Source: Magnetococcales bacterium (GTDB lineage Bacteria > Pseudomonadota > Magnetococcia > Magnetococcales > JADFYX01). Taken from it: 64,000 bases of DNA. Of this stretch, positions 9,085-16,402 are shown piece by piece. Made by a program: the position numbers and the translations under genes. The DNA lies in contig PEAM01000008.1 in assembly GCA_002753565.1 (NCBI GenBank), forward strand, positions 62,001-126,000. The letters run 5' to 3'. The notes beneath the pieces were generated by a model. That model was not told the DNA's origin. It made no database searches and saw only the letters and a program-made list of their open reading frames with translations. How positions within the stretch are numbered: position 1 is the first letter of the stretch; each line of letters starts with the position of its first letter.

Positions 9085-11226
9085 ATGATCTTATACCTCT
9101 GCGAAAAACCTTCCCAAGCTCGTGATATCGGCAAAGTTCTGGGTGTGACCAGCCGTCGGGATGGCTATCTGGTTGGTCCGGACAAGCAGGTGACCTGGTG
9201 TGTTGGTCATCTGTTGGAGATGATAGCGCCGGATGGCTATAAGGGAGAGTGGAAATCCTGGCGGATGGATACTCTGCCTATGATTCCTGATCGCTGGAAG
9301 TTAGAAGTAAAAAACCGGGTGGGTAAACAGTATACCGTCATTCGAACCCTGCTCAAAAGTGCCGATGAGGTGGTCTTGGCAACCGATGCCGACCGGGAGG
9401 GGGAGACCATTGGGCGAGAGGTTCTCGACCGCTGTCGCTATCGAGGCAAGATCTCCCGTCTTTGGCTCTCTGCTCTGGATGATGCCAGCATTCAAAAGGC
9501 GCTGAACAACCTTTTGCCGGGAGAGAAAACCCAACCTCTCTACCAGGCAGGATTGGGGCGGGCCAGGGCTGACTGGCTGGTAGGGATGAATCTGTCTCGG
9601 GCTTATACGATTCTTGGCAGGCAGAGGGGGTATGATGGTGTCTTGACGGTAGGGCGGGTACAGACACCCACCCTTAAGCTGGTTGTGGACCGGGACCGTC
9701 AGATTGAAAACTTTATAGCGGTCGATTTTTTCGATCTGCTGGTTCTTCTTAAAACAGAGGGGGAGAGCTGTCACAGGTTTGTGGCTAAATGGCTCCCCGA
9801 TAAAAAAGGGGCGGATGAGCAGGGGCGCTGTCTGGACCGAGCCAGGGTAGAGGCTCTCTGTGAACAGGTTGGGGGGCAAAGTGGCCCGGTTGTCAAGGCT
9901 GAGACAAATCGCATCAAGGAGCCACCCCCTCTCCCGTTGGAGCTCTCTACCCTCCAGCAGGAGGCCTCCCGAAAATGGAGCCTGGGAGCCAAACGGGTGT
10001 TGGAGCTGGCCCAGGCTCTTTATGAAAAACACAAAGCCATTACCTACCCAAGAACTGACTGCCGTTATCTGCCCCAAAGCCAGTTTTTGGAGGCTCCGGT
10101 ACTTTTTCGTGCCCTGAGCCAATCGGACCCCAACCTGCACCCCCTGGTTGAAGGTGCCGACAGTTCCCAGCGCTCCAAAGCCTGGAACGATAAAAAAATA
10201 ACCGCTCACCACGCCATCATCCCCACCACGGCTATTGTCAATGTGGCAGCCATGTCTTTTGAGGAGCAACAACTCTATGACCTGATCCGGCGTTACTATC
10301 TCGCCCAGTTCTACCCCGCCTACGAATACGACAAATCCACCATCGATACTCAGATCAACGCCGAACTATTTCGGGCTTCGGGTAGGGTCGAGCGGCTAGC
10401 CGGTTGGAAAATCCTGCTGCGTAACAACCCAGCCAACCAGCGCCAATCTTTGGAGGCCAGGCGAAGTGAGCAGAAGCTGCCAGCCGTCAAAAAGGGGGAG
10501 ACGCTCTGGGTAGAGAAAGCCAAGATTGAAGAGAAAAAAACCAAGCCTCCGCCGCGATATTCAGAAGGAACCCTCATTCAAACCATGAAAAATGTCGGTC
10601 GATTGGTGGAGGATAGACGGCTGAGAAAAATCTTGAGAGAGACCGCTGGAATTGGTACCGAGGCGACCAGGGCCTCCATCATAGAGAACCTGTTGATGAG
10701 AAAACTGTTGGTTAAAGAGGGAAAAAAAAACCTCATCAGCCAACCGGCCGGGCGTGCGCTCATCGATATGCTCCCCCATAGTGTGACAGATCCCGCTACC
10801 ACAGCGGTTTGGGAGCAGGCTCTGGATGATATTGCTCAAGGGGAGGCAACCCTGGATGGCTTCTTGACCAAGTCTGTTACCTGGATAAATCGACTGGTTG
10901 GTAATGTAAAAGAGAGAGAGCGGTTGGGGATTTCCCAATTCTCCACACACCATTCGGATGCCTCCATGGGGAGCGGGAATGGGGAAGAGGGGGGTGGACG
11001 GGTTCTATGTCCTCTTTGCGGTAAGGTGATGCGGCCGCGCAAGGGGCCAAACGGTCTCTTTTTGGGTTGCTCCGGTTATCCCAACTGCCGGGCGACTCAG
11101 TCGGTCCCCAAACAGTCAACCCCAACCAAAAAGGGGGCATCGTCCCTTAATGAAAGAGCCAAGGGAAGCGGTACAGGCCGTAGCACGTCTGCCACCCCAA
11201 CACCAGCCGGTTTAATGGTATCCTAG
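9085..11226 (+). CDS. topB: DNA topoisomerase III (type IA)
   Basis: Type IA enzyme that decatenates DNA through a transient 5'-phosphotyrosine bond. The 713-aa product has the TOPRIM domain with Glu7 and the DAD pair Asp101/Asp103 (ATDADREGETIG). The catalytic tyrosine is Tyr321 in ITYPRTDCRYL, and NVGRLVEDRRLRKILRETAG is the later core motif. A C-terminal zinc ribbon begins at Cys642 (CPLCGKVMRPRKGPNGLFLG). The N-terminus MILYLCEKPSQARDIG fixes the start at 9085, yet no ribosome site precedes it. A short variable, Ser/Thr-rich tail follows the zinc finger. Confidence 0.96.
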   Translation: MILYLCEKPSQARDIGKVLGVTSRRDGYLVGPDKQVTWCVGHLLEMIAPDGYKGEWKSWRMDTLPMIPDRWKLEVKNRVGKQYTVIRTLLKSADEVVLATDADREGETIGREVLDRCRYRGKISRLWLSALDDASIQKALNNLLPGEKTQPLYQAGLGRARADWLVGMNLSRAYTILGRQRGYDGVLTVGRVQTPTLKLVVDRDRQIENFIAVDFFDLLVLLKTEGESCHRFVAKWLPDKKGADEQGRCLDRARVEALCEQVGGQSGPVVKAETNRIKEPPPLPLELSTLQQEASRKWSLGAKRVLELAQALYEKHKAITYPRTDCRYLPQSQFLEAPVLFRALSQSDPNLHPLVEGADSSQRSKAWNDKKITAHHAIIPTTAIVNVAAMSFEEQQLYDLIRRYYLAQFYPAYEYDKSTIDTQINAELFRASGRVERLAGWKILLRNNPANQRQSLEARRSEQKLPAVKKGETLWVEKAKIEEKKTKPPPRYSEGTLIQTMKNVGRLVEDRRLRKILRETAGIGTEATRASIIENLLMRKLLVKEGKKNLISQPAGRALIDMLPHSVTDPATTAVWEQALDDIAQGEATLDGFLTKSVTWINRLVGNVKERERLGISQFSTHHSDASMGSGNGEEGGGRVLCPLCGKVMRPRKGPNGLFLGCSGYPNCRATQSVPKQSTPTKKGASSLNERAKGSGTGRSTSATPTPAGLMVS

Positions 11227-11229
11227 CGC

Positions 11230-11916
11230 ATGAGACTCTATCGGTTTATCACTGTTTTTGCCATCACCTCCGTCCTCGCCCTTTTTTTGAATAACCGTTT
11301 TTTTGGTGATCTATCAACCGGCGAAGGGTGGGATCGAATGGGCTATGCTGCCGGTTCCATCGTTATCATCAGCTGGCTTCTCTCCACGCCCCTCTCTGGC
11401 TCAACCTGGAAAAGCCTGCAGCGAATCGGGGGTTGGTCGCTGTTTTTACTCCTTATCATTACGCTCTACAGTTTTCGGTCTGATCTGGGAGCTGTAAAAA
11501 ATCGGGTGATGGCGGCCATTATTCCTCAAAGCGGCTTTGTCATGAAGCCCGGCAGCATGAGCTTTTATCGGTCCCGCAATGGACATTTTCATGTGGAGGC
11601 GCTTGTTAACGGTGTGTCTGTCCGTTTTTTGGTGGATACCGGTGCCAGTGATGTGGTGATTGCTCCCCATCTGGCCCCATCATTGGGGTATCATCTGCGC
11701 GCTTCCGACTATACCAAGGTCTATCACACCGCCAACGGAAAAGGCCGAGGTGCCCCTGTCACCCTCCAGACTTTTCAAGTGGGCGAGCTCACTTTGGAAA
11801 ACCTGCCGGCCAGTGTCAATGGAGCGCCCATGAGAACCTCCCTGTTGGGCATGCGTTTTTTTAATCGTCTCCGAAGCTTCCAGGTTGAGGATGAACTCTT
11901 GACCCTCCACTGGTAA
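11230..11916 (+). CDS. Membrane-anchored retropepsin-like aspartic protease (TIGR02281-type)
   Basis: A 228-aa protein with about three predicted membrane segments (near residues 5-21, 40-55 and 68-82) and a C-terminal single-lobe aspartyl protease domain. The catalytic motif is VDTGASDVVIAP with Asp136, and the later LLGMRFFNRL matches the closing LLG(M)-FL motif of clan AA bacterial proteins. Such proteins work as dimers facing the periplasm; targets are mostly unknown. It starts 3 nt after the topB stop, so it is probably co-transcribed. ATG 11230 is the only sensible start. Confidence 0.8.
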   Translation: MRLYRFITVFAITSVLALFLNNRFFGDLSTGEGWDRMGYAAGSIVIISWLLSTPLSGSTWKSLQRIGGWSLFLLLIITLYSFRSDLGAVKNRVMAAIIPQSGFVMKPGSMSFYRSRNGHFHVEALVNGVSVRFLVDTGASDVVIAPHLAPSLGYHLRASDYTKVYHTANGKGRGAPVTLQTFQVGELTLENLPASVNGAPMRTSLLGMRFFNRLRSFQVEDELLTLHW

Positions 11917-12001
11917 AAAGGGACGTCAAAGGCAAAAGGAAACGTAGTGTTAATCTTAATTTAAATCAATAACAGAGCACAATTGGGGGTCCAGAAAGCT
12001 T

Positions 12002-12664
12002 ATGAAAACGGAATATCTGCATGCGACCGATATCTTCGGAAAATACGTTAAAACCGCCGAGAGAACCGCGTTGATTACTGAAATCCGCAACTACTCCCGC
12101 ACCAACGGAGATGCACCGGTAGCGGTTCCGGTCGTACACGTTATTCTGATGACCAGTAACGGTGCCATACGCCTGGTTCAGCGGGGCGACAAGGCAGAGA
12201 ACCCCTTCATGTGGGATAAGTCGGTTGGGGGCCATGTGGTGACGGAGGACAAAACCCTGAGCCGTAAGAGCTTTGATGATAACGCCAAAAAAGAGATGGC
12301 TGAGGAGATTGGTGTTAAAAAGGTTCTGATCGCTCAAGATAGTCTGGATTTTCACCATAGGGTTCAATCGGAAGATCATGATTTTTCCAATCAAGCTCTT
12401 CTGCAACTCATCGACTATGACCCCTGGCTTGGCTCTATCTGTCAGGTTAAAGAGGGGGCCCCCTGGCTAAAGCGAGCCAACACCGCCACCTATCTGGGTA
12501 TCTATGATGGAAAAATCAACTTTGTCGATGGGGAGGCTATCGACCATCGCTCAGTTGAGCGGGCCGAGCTGATGGGAGACTTGCGAGAGAACCCTTGGAA
12601 ATATGCCGATGGGGTTCGCATTCTCATGCAGCGTTATTATGCTCTGCTGCGGGTTGTAAAATAG
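12002..12664 (+). CDS. Nudix-superfamily hydrolase with an expanded Nudix box
   Basis: The 220-aa protein has the opening SVGGHV (74-79) and the helix KKEMAEEIGV (96-105), which match the two ends of the Nudix signature. The spacing between the glycine and the KEMAEE helix is about six residues longer than the standard GX5EX7REUXEEXGU. The Arg of RE is Lys97. The core is nevertheless Nudix-like, closest in feel to the IPP-isomerase/NTP-pyrophosphohydrolase group. The substrate is unknown. The gene stands alone, followed by a strong terminator. Confidence 0.65.
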   Translation: MKTEYLHATDIFGKYVKTAERTALITEIRNYSRTNGDAPVAVPVVHVILMTSNGAIRLVQRGDKAENPFMWDKSVGGHVVTEDKTLSRKSFDDNAKKEMAEEIGVKKVLIAQDSLDFHHRVQSEDHDFSNQALLQLIDYDPWLGSICQVKEGAPWLKRANTATYLGIYDGKINFVDGEAIDHRSVERAELMGDLRENPWKYADGVRILMQRYYALLRVVK

Positions 12665-12693
12665 CGGTTGGGCAGAGGAAAATAAGGAACAAA

Positions 12694-12729
12694 AAAAGGC
12701 CGCTACTCCTTGAGGAGTAGCGGCCTTTT
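12694..12729. terminator. Bidirectional intrinsic terminator
   Basis: A perfect 16-bp stem (AAAAGGCCGCTACTCC, 12694-12709, and its complement at 12714-12729) with loop TTGA. A-runs on the left and T-runs on the right make it a terminator on both strands, serving the convergent Nudix gene (+) and csp gene (-). Confidence 0.9.
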
Positions 12730-12743
12730 CTATCATCAGGATA

Positions 12744-12956
12744 CTAGATCTTTACAACGGCATCCGCCTTGGGACCTTTTTCTCCTTGAGCGACACCAAA
12801 TTCAACCCGCTGTCCCTCTGCGAGGGTTTTGAATCCGTCGCCTTCGATGCTGGTGTGGTGAACAAAGACGTCACCTTTACCGTCATCACGCTCAATAAAG
12901 CCGAAGCCTTTGCTGTCGTTGAACCATTTTACTGTGCCATTCTCGCGATCTGCCAT
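12744..12956 (-). CDS. Cold-shock domain protein (CspA family)
   Basis: A 70-aa OB-fold RNA/DNA chaperone. It shows [20 protein letters not shown], which holds RNP1 (KGFGFIE), followed by RNP2 (DVFVHH). Start ATG 12956 is chosen because GGAGAG lies 9 nt upstream; a longer frame to 12974 has no ribosome site. The gene has a leader of about 177 nt if the promoter at 13140-13169 is used, which resembles the long regulated leaders of cspA-type genes. Whether it is cold-induced or constitutive cannot be told. Confidence 0.95.
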   Translation of the reverse strand: MADRENGTVKWFNDSKGFGFIERDDGKGDVFVHHTSIEGDGFKTLAEGQRVEFGVAQGEKGPKADAVVKI

Positions 12957-13055
12957 TGATTTCTCTCCAAACAAAAAAAATAAAGAAGGTTAACAATTCA
13001 GCAGAACGTCTTCTACAACAGGCCGTTAAAACAGTGTAGTCTTGTACTGGAACCG

Positions 13056-13080
13056 CTCTGAGAAAAGGTGCCTTTCAGAG
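13056..13080 (-). promoter_or_regulatory. Hairpin in csp 5' leader
   Basis: CTCTGA and TCAGAG pair, followed by an inner AAAGG/CCTTT stem with a small bulge. The hairpin lies in the transcribed leader upstream of the csp ribosome site. A thermosensing or stability role is inference by analogy with cspA leaders. Confidence 0.4.
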
Positions 13081-13139
13081 GGGTCTGCAATTTTACAAAG
13101 TTAGGCTGTATCACACACGACTGCATACTTGTTCCTGAG

Positions 13140-13169
13140 CTTTTAGCACTTCCCATCAAGACTTGTCAA
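13140..13169 (-). promoter_or_regulatory. Predicted csp promoter
   Basis: On the minus strand TTGACA (13164-13169) is followed after 18 bp by TAAAAG (13140-13145). Transcription would begin near 13133, giving a leader of about 177 nt. The -35 is perfect and the -10 is weak. The rest of the 474-bp spacer (13170-13370) shows nothing else I can name. Confidence 0.5.
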
Positions 13170-13371
13170 CAACTAAATTGAACTGAAAATCTCCTTTTCG
13201 ACTAAAGATCTCATCAATCATCCCTAGGGATAAAACCAGATTTTCCAGGTATTAATAGAATCAGTAGAGAGGTTTTTTCGCGATAATGAGGGCTGAAAAT
13301 TCAAGCTACCATTAACAAGGCTGTTTGTACATATAAAATTTGTTGTAGGCCCGGTTTGTCTTTTTACACAA

Positions 13372-13403
13372 AAAGGGCTGGGAAAATTTTTTCCCAGCCC
13401 TTT
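13372..13403 (-). terminator. Intrinsic terminator of the Prx-SOR-ferredoxin operon
   Basis: A 13-bp perfect stem (AAAGGGCTGGGAA and its complement) with a short AT loop, followed on the minus strand by a T-run (CCCTTTTTGTG). It lies 28 bp beyond the ferredoxin stop. Confidence 0.8.
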
Positions 13404-13431
13404 CGTTATACTGATAGGTCAGACCTGGGGT

Positions 13432-13740
13432 CTACATCAGTCGCAATCTTTCAACCGGTTGATCTTTTAGAAGATGTTGCTCAAAAATTTCAGTCACATC
13501 TTCAGGTTTGACCCCTTTGTACCAAACCCCTTCAGGATAGACTACCATCGTCGGGCCTTGATCGCAGGGTCCCAGACAGAAGGTGCCTGTGACCTGGATT
13601 TGACCAAACAGGTCACGTTTTTCCATCTCACCCATCATTGTCTCAAACACACCCGATGCACCCGATCCTCCGCAAGATCCTCTAGGGTGGCCTGGTGGAC
13701 GTTGGTTCATACAGACAAAAACATGATGTTTGGGCTTCAT
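13432..13740 (-). CDS. Thioredoxin-like [2Fe-2S] ferredoxin
   Basis: A 102-aa electron-transfer protein of the thioredoxin-fold ferredoxin family. Four cysteines, Cys10, Cys23, Cys55 and Cys59 (HVFVCMNQRPPGHPRGSC and GTFCLGPCDQGP), match the C-X10-12-C and C-X3-C cluster pattern. It is the last gene of a three-gene minus-strand unit behind a peroxiredoxin and a superoxide reductase. A role as electron donor to the neighbouring superoxide reductase is an inference from context. ATG 13740 is the only plausible start. Confidence 0.88.
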   Translation of the reverse strand: MKPKHHVFVCMNQRPPGHPRGSCGGSGASGVFETMMGEMEKRDLFGQIQVTGTFCLGPCDQGPTMVVYPEGVWYKGVKPEDVTEIFEQHLLKDQPVERLRLM

Positions 13741-13793
13741 GGGTTTTCCCCTTTATCGAAGGTAAAAAAATGAGTCTGCCTAGCGTTATCGGA

Positions 13794-14186
13794 TTAGGAA
13801 GCGACGGAAACCTCGACCGGGTCACACTCCCAAAGTCCATGCTTGGTGCAGTAGGAGAGTGCTGTCAAACGGAGCTTGGCACCACTGGGGATCACGTTGA
13901 AGATCACCTCGGCTTGTCCCTTTTGACCCTGACCACCCAAGGTGCCGGAGACAAAATTGGCCTCAGCCAACAGGGTAGCACCATTATAGAGCTGAATGGA
14001 TTTGATGAAATGGTCTGCATCATCCGGGTGGCTGTACTCTTGCCCCATTCTGACAGTGACGGGAAACTTCTCTCCCGCTTTGGCGTTGTTGGCACACTCG
14101 ATAAAAGGGGAGTGACGATCGATATAGTCCTTTTTGGCCTCTTTATCGACGTCGGAAATGTCTACGTAGCGATTGATCTGTGGCAT
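13794..14186 (-). CDS. Superoxide reductase (neelaredoxin-type, 1Fe-SOR)
   Basis: Reduces superoxide to hydrogen peroxide without making O2. The 130-aa product lacks the desulforedoxin domain of 2Fe-SORs. All five ligands of the catalytic iron are visible: His25 (RHSPFIE), His53 and His59 (YSHPDDADHF), Cys113 and His116 (SYCTKHGLWE). The Glu-Lys pair that normally precedes the first His is replaced by Asp23-Arg24. It lies between a peroxiredoxin gene, whose product could remove the peroxide formed, and a ferredoxin gene. Typical of anaerobes and microaerophiles. Confidence 0.88.
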   Translation of the reverse strand: MPQINRYVDISDVDKEAKKDYIDRHSPFIECANNAKAGEKFPVTVRMGQEYSHPDDADHFIKSIQLYNGATLLAEANFVSGTLGGQGQKGQAEVIFNVIPSGAKLRLTALSYCTKHGLWECDPVEVSVAS

Positions 14187-14222
14187 CCGATTTTCTCCAA
14201 ATAATAGGTGAACTGAAGTGGA

Positions 14223-14822
14223 TTAAAGGTCGCTGGCGTTGGCTGTCAGGTATTCGGCCACACCCTCTGTAGAACCTTTCATACCGGGCTTGCCCTTGTT
14301 CCAACCAGCTGGGCACACTTCGCCATGCTCTTCAGTAAACTGGAGAGCGTCAATCATACGCAGCATCTCGTCGATGTTACGACCCAAAGGTAGATCGTTG
14401 ACCACCTGATGGCGAACAATACCCTCTTTGTCGATCAGGAAAGAGCCGCGCAACGCAATGCCGGGGCCAAAATAGAGGTCATAGGCTTTGGTGATCTCTT
14501 TGGAGATGTCGGCAACCAGGGGATATTGAACATTGCCAATACCACCGTTGTTGACATCGGTGTTTTTCCAGGCCAAATGGGTAAAATGGGAGTCAACCGA
14601 AACACCAATCACCTCAACGCCACGATCCTTGAACTCTTTTAAGCGGTGATCAAACGCGATGATCTCGGAGGGGCAGACAAAGGTGAAGTCCAGGGGATAA
14701 AAAAACAGAACGACATATTTACCCTTGGAGTCGGACAGGGAAAAGTCGGCTTTGATGCTGTTGTCGGGCATGACGGCATTGGCGGTAAAATCGGGGGCTG
14801 GCTGGGTAACGAGTACACTCAT
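14223..14822 (-). CDS. Typical 2-Cys peroxiredoxin (AhpC/TSA family)
   Basis: Reduces hydrogen and organic peroxides. The 199-aa product has the peroxidatic Cys50 in DFTFVCPSE and the resolving Cys170 in HGEVCPAGW, with the decamer-type C-terminal tail. Start ATG 14822 is chosen because GGAG lies about 11 nt upstream and the family begins near MSVLVTQPAPDF; an upstream frame to 14858 is not needed. It is the first gene of the operon with superoxide reductase and ferredoxin, transcribed away from the XRE-cupin regulator. Confidence 0.94.
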   Translation of the reverse strand: MSVLVTQPAPDFTANAVMPDNSIKADFSLSDSKGKYVVLFFYPLDFTFVCPSEIIAFDHRLKEFKDRGVEVIGVSVDSHFTHLAWKNTDVNNGGIGNVQYPLVADISKEITKAYDLYFGPGIALRGSFLIDKEGIVRHQVVNDLPLGRNIDEMLRMIDALQFTEEHGEVCPAGWNKGKPGMKGSTEGVAEYLTANASDL

Positions 14823-14969
14823 GATACGTTTTTCTCCATTTGAAATTATATGGGTCAATATAAGCTAAGTTCGGGATTATAACAGACCAGGAGTGGCTAA
14901 AAAAGCCGGCAATGAAAATAATCCATCACCCCCTTTTTTCTCCAGACCTGCATCCATCTGATGAGAGGC

Positions 14970-15057
14970 AATATTTCATTTTTTTATCTTCTCGTCAACC
15001 AAAAAAATATGGTATAACATCAAAAAAGTTGACAGATCGACGACATTTTTTCATTTT
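14970..15057. promoter_or_regulatory. Divergent control region, Prx operon / XRE-cupin gene
   Basis: On the minus strand TTGACG (14993-14998) and AATATT (14970-14975) are 17 bp apart, which would promote the Prx operon with a leader of about 140 nt. On the plus strand TTGACA (15029-15034) with a weak CATTTT (15052-15057) could serve the regulator. The two -35 hexamers form the inverted pair GTCAAC (14994-14999) and GTTGAC (15028-15033), which could be an operator half-site pair. Predicted from sequence only. Confidence 0.45.
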
Positions 15058-15084
15058 TTCTGAAAAAGAGAGGGACCTTTCTCT

Positions 15085-15639
15085 GTGATCACCAATCTTG
15101 TCGGGACCCGTATTCGCTCCATTCGGGCCCAAAGAAAATTGACCCAGCAGCAGTTGGCCGACCTGGCCGGCATACCCCGGCCCACTCTGGCGACGGTGGA
15201 GAGGGATGACTCCAACCCCAGTCTTTCTGTCGTCTTCAAGGTGGCCAACGCCTTTGGCATGACCCTGGACCAACTGGTTGAGTCCTCCCATAGAAAGGTT
15301 CGGGTTTATCGAGCCAATAAAATGCGCCAAATCACCTCCGGAGATGGGGATTATCACGCCACCACCATCACCCCTTCGCAGCTATTCCACATCAATCAAC
15401 TGGAATTTTTCCTGCAAGTCGGTGGTATCTATGAGGGTAAACCCCATCCACCCGGTAGTGAAGAGCATCTTTATATTCTCCAAGGAGAGATCTCCTTGGA
15501 TGTCTCTCAGGAGACCATCCATCTGAGCAAAGGGGATTATGCCTGTTTCCTGGGTAATGTTCGCCATGTCTATCGTAATGTCGGCCAGGAGGAGGGGTGG
15601 GCCATGGTAACCATTCTGGAGGGGATGACCTCTTTTTAG
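15085..15639 (+). CDS. XRE-family transcription regulator with C-terminal cupin domain
   Basis: A 184-aa protein with an N-terminal helix-turn-helix (about 5-60; RKLTQQQLADLAGIPRPTLA) and a C-terminal cupin (about 105-180; PHPPGSEEHLYILQGEISL). This architecture is that of small-molecule-sensing regulators such as SutR/PuuR; the ligand is unknown. GTG 15085 starts it, with GAGGGA about 9 nt upstream. Its divergent position next to the Prx-SOR-ferredoxin operon suggests it controls that operon and itself. Confidence 0.88.
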   Translation: MITNLVGTRIRSIRAQRKLTQQQLADLAGIPRPTLATVERDDSNPSLSVVFKVANAFGMTLDQLVESSHRKVRVYRANKMRQITSGDGDYHATTITPSQLFHINQLEFFLQVGGIYEGKPHPPGSEEHLYILQGEISLDVSQETIHLSKGDYACFLGNVRHVYRNVGQEEGWAMVTILEGMTSF

Positions 15640-15660
15640 GGGGAAAGAGCAGACCGTTTC

Positions 15661-15689
15661 TTGATACCTGGTCTGTTAACCACTACTAT
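15661..15689 (+). promoter_or_regulatory. Predicted bolA-grxD promoter
   Basis: TTGATA (15661-15666), 17-bp spacer, TACTAT (15684-15689). Just downstream lies GGGATAATCGTC (15702-15713), a relative of the element seen upstream of glyQ and the nucleotide-sugar dehydrogenase, which could instead be the -10. Confidence 0.4.
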
Positions 15690-15748
15690 CCGCGAGAACT
15701 TGGGATAATCGTCGCAATGAGTACTTACCAGACTTGAAGGATTAAACT

Positions 15749-15988
15749 ATGGAAACCGAAGCACTCCGGCAGATTTTACAAGCGGGGTTGGAGCATGACT
15801 ATTTGGCGCTGGATGGAGATGGACGCCATTTTGACCTGACTGTGGTCAGTGCCGCCTTTCGAGGATTGAGCAAAGTTCAGCAACATCAGGTGGTCTATAA
15901 GGTGTTGGGGGATCTGATGAAAGAGGATGTTCACGCTCTGGTTATCAAAGCCCACACACCAGAAGCCTGGGCAGAACAGAACAGATAA
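15749..15988 (+). CDS. BolA-family protein
   Basis: A 79-aa single-domain BolA protein (IbaG/YrbA-like size). The region FRGLSKVQQHQVVYKVLGDL holds the family's helix and the conserved histidine that, in known complexes, helps ligate a [2Fe-2S] cluster shared with a monothiol glutaredoxin. The next gene, 30 bp downstream, encodes exactly such a glutaredoxin. The pair therefore probably works in iron-sulfur trafficking or iron sensing. Confidence 0.9.
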   Translation: METEALRQILQAGLEHDYLALDGDGRHFDLTVVSAAFRGLSKVQQHQVVYKVLGDLMKEDVHALVIKAHTPEAWAEQNR

Positions 15989-16018
15989 TTTTTTAATATT
16001 GTTACAGGAGAAGCTCGC

Positions 16019-16339
16019 ATGAGCGATACCAACAGCAAAATTCAAGAACAAATTTCCAATAACAGCATTGTACTCTACATGAAAGGCAGCCCCATTTTTC
16101 CCCAGTGCGGTTTTTCTGGTCGAGCGGCTGATCTTTTAAAAAGATGTGGTGCCAAAGGCTATTTTTCTGTGGATGTATTGCAAGACCCAGAGATTAGAGA
16201 GGGTATCAAAGCCTTTTCCAGTTGGCCCACCATCCCCCAACTCTACGTTAAGGGGGAGTTTGTCGGCGGTTCCGATATCATGATGGAGCTGTACGAATCC
16301 GGCGAGCTTAAAACCCTGATTGAATCAACCAATAGCTAA
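16019..16339 (+). CDS. grxD: Monothiol glutaredoxin, Grx4 family
   Basis: A 106-aa CGFS-type glutaredoxin that carries a glutathione-bound [2Fe-2S] cluster for delivery to apo-proteins. The active site is Cys30 in PQCGFSGRA, and WPTIPQLYVKGEFVGGSDI is the glutathione-binding part. A notable local variant is MKGSPIFPQCGFS where MKGTP is usual. It is in an operon with the BolA gene just upstream and is followed by a stem-loop at 16359-16388. Confidence 0.95.
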   Translation: MSDTNSKIQEQISNNSIVLYMKGSPIFPQCGFSGRAADLLKRCGAKGYFSVDVLQDPEIREGIKAFSSWPTIPQLYVKGEFVGGSDIMMELYESGELKTLIESTNS

Positions 16340-16358
16340 CCCCCCCTAACTGGCCCAG

Positions 16359-16388
16359 GCCCCCTGTTTTGCATCTGAAACAGGGGGC
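16359..16388. terminator. Stem-loop between convergent grxD and batD
   Basis: An 11-bp perfect stem (GCCCCCTGTTT at 16359-16369 and complement at 16378-16388) with an 8-nt loop. It lies 20 bp after the grxD stop and 15 bp from the batD stop. No long T-run follows, so termination strength is uncertain. Confidence 0.55.
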
Positions 16389-16402
16389 TGGCAACCCTAA
16401 CC

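Noticed and set aside
12957-13431. tRNA or other structured RNA gene in the csp upstream spacer
   Set aside because: I found no cloverleaf or T-loop consensus; the visible hairpin fits the csp leader and the other is the ferredoxin terminator.
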